Source of the DNA: Tillandsia leiboldiana
Lineage: Eukaryota; Streptophyta; Magnoliopsida; Poales; Bromeliaceae
Direction: 5' to 3'
Length of the DNA stretch: 64,000 nt
Assembly (NCBI GenBank): GCA_029204045.2
Contig: CM055060.1
Location: 60,154,889-60,218,888, forward strand
Below the pieces are notes generated by a model. That model did no database searches and had not been told where the DNA came from. It saw only the letters and a list, made by a program, of their open reading frames with translations. Positions 58,294-64,000 of the stretch are shown piece after piece. The position numbers and the translations under genes are program-made. Within the stretch, counting starts at the first letter, position 1; the number at the start of each line of letters is the position of its first letter.

Positions 58294-61200
58294 ATGGATA
58301 TATCATCAATATGTAGAGAAAATCGAAAAAAAAGAAAACGATATCTCACTGAACGCAAGAATAAATCTCGGGAGATGAATCGTGTACAAATTATAAATAG
58401 TCAAATTATCCGTGACGACCATTCTCAGTGCACCCTAAAGGATGAACTCATATTATCAATATGTAGAGAAAATCGTAGAAAAAGGAAGAAAGTAATAACC
58501 GAAGCTAAGAATAGATGTCGGAGAAATCGCACAGAAGATACAAATAATGGACTTATTATTCATAATGATGATCATAATTTTTCGCATTACAATTTGGAAG
58601 GTACACACTTACCGCAAATAACGGAAGTCGTACCACAAATAAGGGACGTCGTATCTTCATATTTAGGGTTGCCAGAATATGAATGTCAATCATGTGGAGC
58701 TTTACTATGGTATAACGAGAGAATTTACAAGCATCAAAACCAACGAACCCCAAGATTTTCTTTATGTTGCCAAGAAGGAAGGATCTCCTTACCGTTACTA
58801 CGAGCTACACCGGATATACTCGATGTTCTATTAAATTATCGAGGGTCTAGAGAAACTACCAAATTTCGAGAAAATATTAGAGTCTACAATTCCATGTTCT
58901 CTTTTACCTCTATAGGTGCGAAAATAGATGTTGATATTAATAAGAAACCAGGACCGTATATATTTAGAATCAGTGGTCAAAATTATCACATAATGGGTTC
59001 TCTTCTTCCTATTGATGGCCAACAACCTAAATTTGCTCAATTATATATCTATGACACAGAAAATGAACTTACCAATAGAATGAATGTTTTTGGGTCAAGT
59101 AGTGATCCTCTGAATATTGACAAGGATATTGTTGCGGATCTGATAAAAATGTTTGATACTGAAAATGTTATTGTTAAAGCATTCCGAATGGCCAGAGATC
59201 GTTTTAAAGAAAGTGATTACTTACCGATTAGATTACGGTTGATTGGTACTCGAAATATAGCCACAACACAGTATAATCCTCCAACTTGTGCTGAAATTGC
59301 TGGTCTGATTATTGGCGACCTCGGTTGTGCAGATGGACATCGAGACATTGTTGTCGAAAATAAGACAAGTGGCCTCAAACGTATTAGTGATTTACATCCC
59401 TCTTTTATGGCTATGCAATATCCTATATTATTCCCATTTGGTGAAGATGGGTTTAGCTTGGGCATTGAATGTAGTCAAGAGTCCCGTAGAAAAACAAATT
59501 CCAGACAATACGTTACAATGCGTGAGTTTTATGCATATAGGATTCAGAATAGAACACGTGAGGGAAAAACTCTCATACGTGGGGGAAGACTTTTCCAGCA
59601 ATATATAGTAGATGCATTCTCATGTGTTGAAGAAGAAAGGCTCGGATATATCAGAAAGAACCAATCGAACTTGCGATCTGAAATATATAAAGGTATAAAA
59701 GATGCTGTTGTGCAAGGTGATGTTGATGGTAATGCTATTGGAAAAAGAATTATATTGCCCTCAACTTTTACTGCTGGTCCACGTTATATGATCCAGAATT
59801 ATTACGATGCTATTGCCATATGTAGGCACTGTGGACCTCCCGACTTATTTATTACATTTACATGTAACGCACAGTGGCAAGAAATACGGGATGCCCTACA
59901 TTTTATTCCGGGCCAACGGCCTGAAGATAGACCTGATATTGTTAGTCGAGTCTTCAAGATGAAATTAGAATTGTTTATGTCTGATATAAAGAAAAACCAT
60001 TTCTTTGGTCCATCCATAGCTGGTATGTGGTTATTACAAATTTTTTCCGTATTTATAAACTAAAAAACAAATAATTTGTTCATTCACAATGTTAATTGTT
60101 TTAGTTCATTATTTTCATGCAGAGTTATACACAGTTGAATTTCAAAAAAGAGGACTTCCACATGTGCACATTTTGGTATGGTTGCATGTCAACCATAAAT
60201 ACTTAACGAATGTTGAAATTGATTCGATCATTTCAGCTGAGATACCTGATAAAGATACTAACCCGGATGGTTATGCAGCTGTCGAAAAATTTATGATACA
60301 TGGTCCATGTGGAGCTGCAAGATTAGGAGCACCCTGTATGGTAAAAGGTTATTGCTCGAAACATTTTCCAAAGGAATACAATAATGACACAATAGTGAAT
60401 GATGATGGATTTCCAATATATAGAAGAAGAAATAACGGAAGAAGTGTTCTTAAAAATGGAATTAACCTTGACAACAGATTTGTTGTCCCTCATAACTTAC
60501 CATTACTTCTTAAATATCAGGCACATATTAATGTTGAATGGTGCAATAAATCACGACTTATAAAATATTTATTCAAATATATTAATAAAGGTCCAGATCG
60601 TTCAGCAGTTATTATAGAAAATAACGTTGATTCTGATATTGTTTGTTCTACTCATCGTTATAAACAAGTTGACGAAATCAAACAATACCTTGATTGCCGC
60701 TATTTATCGGCATACGAGGCTATTTGGAGGTTATTCGATTTTGATATTCATTTCAGGCAACCATCTGTTGAAAGATTAACTGTTCATCTTCCAATGATGA
60801 ATAATGTTACCTACCGTGAAGATGAGAACTTAGAAAATTTACTAGATCGTCCTGATATTGGGAAAACAATGTTCACAGCATGGATGGAAATAAATCAAAC
60901 TAATGACAATGCTCGCGAACTCACGTATGTAGAATTTCCGACTAAATGGGTATGGCATTCACGAGATAAATTTTGGTCGAGTCGAAAACAAGGCAACCGT
61001 ATAGGTAGAATAGTTTATGTTCATCCAAGTGCATGAGAACTTTATTTTCTGCGAATGCTCTTGAATATAGTGAAAGGTCCTTCAAATTATAAAGAAATTA
61101 GAACTGTCAATGGTATTATTCACGAGACATTTCGATCTGCATGTGATGCTCTTGGACTACTCGGAAATGATAGAGAGTGGGCAGAAGCGCTAAGGGAGGC

Positions 61201-63032
61201 ATCGCTTTGGTCTTCTTCGAGTCAACTGAGGAAACTATTTGTAACTTTGGTCATGTTCTGTGAAGTTTCAAATCCAATTAAATTGTGGGAAGAATTTTGG
61301 GAATTATTAGCTGATGATATTTTATACAGATTGAGGAATATCCTTGGGATTCAAAATCTTAGATTACCCCAAAGTGAAGTCCAAAATCACGTTTTATTTG
61401 AACTCGACATTTTGTTCAATAAGAATGGAAGTTCCCTTGATCATTTCAATTTACCTGTGCCTAATAGGTCTATCCTTGATCGGTCTAATAATAGGCTACT
61501 CAGAGAAGAAACAGATTATAATGTAGATACCTTAAAAGATGACCATGCACAATTGTTCAGCGGATTAAATGATGAGCAAAGAAAAATATATAATGCTGTT
61601 CTGCTTTCTGTATATGAAAATATTGGAGACTTCATATTTGTTTATGGACATGGTGGAACAGGGAAAACTTATCTTTGGAAGACTATTATTTCAAAACTAC
61701 GATCAGAAGGGAAAGTGGTCTTGGCTGTAGCCTCTTCAGGAATAGCATCACTTTTGCTACCTGGTGGCCGTACAGCACACTCGAGGTTTAAGATACCAAT
61801 TAAAATTGATGAGTGTTCAGTTTGTGAAATTAAAAAAGGAACGCAACTGGCAAAATTGGTAGCCTATACTAGCTTAATTATTTGGGACGAAGCACCTATG
61901 AATCATAGAAATTGTTTTGAGGCTTTAGATAAATCACTACAGGAATATTTTACAAACAGATGATACAGCTACTGGCCACAAAATCTTTGGAGGAAAGACT
62001 GTTCTTTTAGGAGGGGATTTTAGACAGATACTTCCAGTTGTTGTAGGCGGTACTCGACATGATATTATTAATGCATCCCTTACACGATCTCCGATTTGGA
62101 ACAAAGTTCGGCTTTTCCGGCTGCAAACAAATATGAGGTTGTTACAGGGTTCTCTTGCAAACGAAGCCGCTACTTTATCTTTGGCTGAATTTAGTAAATG
62201 GGTGTTGGATATTGGAGATGGCAAAATACATACTATTAAATTAGATGGAGAAGAGGAAGCTACTTGGATACAAATTCCTGATGATCTGCTTATAAAAAAT
62301 AACGATAATGGAATTGAAAGTATTGTTCAGGATGTATATGATAATATTCAAGAAAATTATAATAAGCCAGCTTATCTAAGGGATAGAGCAATTGTTACAC
62401 CAATAAATGAAATAGTTGATGATATTAATACATACGTACTTTCTTTAGTACCAGGTGAAGAACAAGCATACTTGAGTTCAGATTCAGTGCATAATTCATC
62501 CGCAAATGCTGAAGATTATGATATACTTTATCCAGTGGATTTTTTGAACTCTTTGAAATTTAACGGGGTCCCCCATCATGAATTAAAATTAAAAGTAGGG
62601 GCACCTATAATGTTACTTCGAAATATTAATCAAAGTTCTGGTCTCTGCAATGGTACAAGATTGTTGGTTACTCAGTTTTCTTCTAAAATTATTGAAGCGC
62701 AAATTTTCACTGGTAACCATATTGGTGAAATGGTTTATATTCCTCGCATTGTCATTAATGTGACTGATTCAAAATGGCCATTCATTTTGAAAAGACGACA
62801 GTTTCCAATACGTTTGAGCTATGCAATGACGATAAATAAAAGTCAGGGCCAAACATTGCAGAGAGTTGGCATTTATTTATCTCAGCCAGTTTTCTCTCAT
62901 GGTCAACTCTATGTGGCAATTTCAAGAGTTACTTCTAGAGAAGGATTGCGAATCTTTATAAAAAATAAAGATAAAGTACCTGAAGGATATACCAGGAATA
63001 TTGTTTACCATGAAATATTTGAAGATTTGTAA
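58294..63032 (+). pseudogene. Helitron Rep/helicase, damaged
   Basis: The enzyme nicks and unwinds DNA for rolling-circle transposition. Exon 1 is 58294-60022; a 100-bp intron (GTATGT...TGCAG) leads to exon 2 at 60123, phase intact. The N-terminus is very basic and duplicated (SICRENRKKRKR, SICRENRRKRKK), then a Cys-rich site (CQSCGALLWYNER...FSLCCQEG). Rep motifs are ITFTCNAQWQEI, the HUH motif GLPHVHILVW, and the two-tyrosine motif KYLFKYINKG. The Pif1-type helicase has GHGGTGKTYLW (Walker A), LIIWDEAP (Walker B) and, near the end, INKSQGQTL and YVAISRVTSREGL. The total is about 1545 codons, a normal size. Damage: TGA at 61034-61036, where family members have Gly (likely GGA to TGA), and a 1-nt frameshift at about 61946. 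Recent inactivation is inferred. Confidence 0.94.
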
Positions 63033-63094
63033 TATTATCTTCCTACATATTCCATATGATATCCCATTCCTTCAATTTCAGCTATAATATAATC

Positions 63095-63871
63095 ATGGAA
63101 TACACATTATTATCGGAATTATCATTACAACGCCAAAACTACAAGATCAAAGCGAGAATCTGCCGAATATGGGAGTCAACTGCACCATTCATGAAAGGAG
63201 ATATATTTAGTCTTGACTGTCTTTTGGTTGATGAAAAGGTAATTACAACCGAAATTTGATTAGCCTTCAGTTTTCTTATTCTTTTACCCCTTTATATTAT
63301 ACATGTTCACATTTTGTCTTCTACAAAAAAATGAAATAATACTATTGTCTTACTGTGATTTTCATTAGGCATATTCTTTACAAGGAACAATTCGGAAACA
63401 AGATGCAGAAGAAATCCGATCTCGCATAACTGAAGGAAGTGCTTACCTAATAGAAAAATTCAACGGGATTCCTAACAAAAAAAAATATGCAGCTATTGAT
63501 CGTCGCTACATGGTACAGATTAATAAATGGACCTCTTTAACCCTACTTGAAGAAGATACAGAGAAACTACCATTGTATAGTTTTAATTTTATAACCTTTT
63601 CTGAAGTTCAGAAACAGAAATATAATAATGATGCTGTTCTCACAGGTATTATTTATTTACATAATTACAGTTTTCCTTTTTTACAGAACTTACTTTTTAT
63701 AATTACATATTCTTTGCTAATATAATAATATTAATATTTTTTATATTTTGAAGATGTTTTGGGCCAGATTACATCTATCAGTGATATCACACAAAAATAT
63801 GTGGGTCAAATTTTGACACCGATCAGAAATTTACAAATACAAGATTTAGAGTAAGCTTTTAAAAATAATAC

Positions 63872-63947
<76 letters not shown>

Positions 63948-64000
63948 TTAACTTTTATGACCTAAATATCTGTTCTATTTTTTTTTTTCAGAAGAAACGA
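63095..64000 (+). CDS. RPA70-like single-strand DNA-binding protein of the Helitron (partial)
   Basis: It starts 62 bp after the helicase stop. Exons: 63095-63238, 63369-63645, 63754-63850 and from 63992 on, with GT/AG introns and consistent phase. The N-terminal OB-fold reads MEYTLLSELSLQRQNYKIKA, then RICRIWES, FSLDCLLVDEK, LQGTIRKQDAEEIR and EGSAYLIEKF, the pattern of plant RPA1-like (DUF223) proteins. RPA-like genes are carried by many plant Helitrons and probably protect single-stranded intermediates. No stop is seen in the visible exons. An (AT)n tract fills the third intron. The remainder lies beyond the window. The first exon may belong to a longer transcript with the helicase. Confidence 0.83.
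63873..63944. repeat. (AT)n microsatellite in an RPA-like gene intron
   Basis: About 70 bp of AT repeat between splice donor 63851 and acceptor 63991. Confidence 0.93.

Overview
The window is plant nuclear DNA, most likely from a monocot. It holds one ordinary host gene, a four-exon PLATZ zinc-binding transcription factor with GC-rich exons and AT-rich introns (21.5-23.3 kb). Nearly everything else is transposable-element DNA, (AT)n microsatellite and AT-rich spacer. The species cannot be read from the sequence; a pineapple- or palm-like monocot is only a guess.

Left block (1-10.1 kb): three LTR retrotransposons nested in one another. A Ty1-copia element, of which the pol C-terminus, 3' region and 3' LTR are visible, was hit by a plus-strand Ty3-gypsy element (integrase end plus 3' LTR, 4277-8298). 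That element was hit inside integrase by a second, minus-strand gypsy element (gag start, leader, PBS and 5' LTR, 1-4276). Host spacer follows to 13.0 kb. A second copia element (13046-20421, minus strand, TSD AGGAG) has lost its reverse transcriptase and carries four stops. Its right LTR is split by a 3.9-kb solo LTR (TSD GGGCA). PLATZ lies just downstream. AT-rich spacer with MITE-like repeats runs to 29.8 kb.

Right block (29.8 kb to the window end): this looks like a very large plus-strand Helitron, or two related Helitrons joined. A Helitron-like 5' terminus sits at 29822. Near the right edge are a Rep/helicase gene (58294-63032, with one nonsense codon and one frameshift) and an RPA-like single-strand-binding protein gene that runs off the window. 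Between these lie CT-rich leader repeats, a TRIM element with two apparently identical 154-bp LTRs, about 4.5 kb of tandem ~1-kb noncoding repeats, an intact 179-codon ORF of unknown function, a 4.5-kb gypsy solo LTR (TSD ATATA), and a direct duplication of a ~4-kb promoter/leader unit. The second unit is interrupted by a 3.15-kb solo LTR of the same family as the leftmost gypsy element (TSD ACACT/ACATT).

The nesting gives a relative order of events. The Helitron region came first, then its ~4-kb duplication, then the solo LTR (the first unit keeps the empty site). The leftmost gypsy family and the TRIM look the youngest. The most novel candidates are the unknown ORF at 38818-39357 inside the Helitron block, the array of CACGTG boxes with varying copy number next to a 50-bp palindrome in the young gypsy LTR, and a 3'-terminal hairpin shared by three gypsy LTR families.
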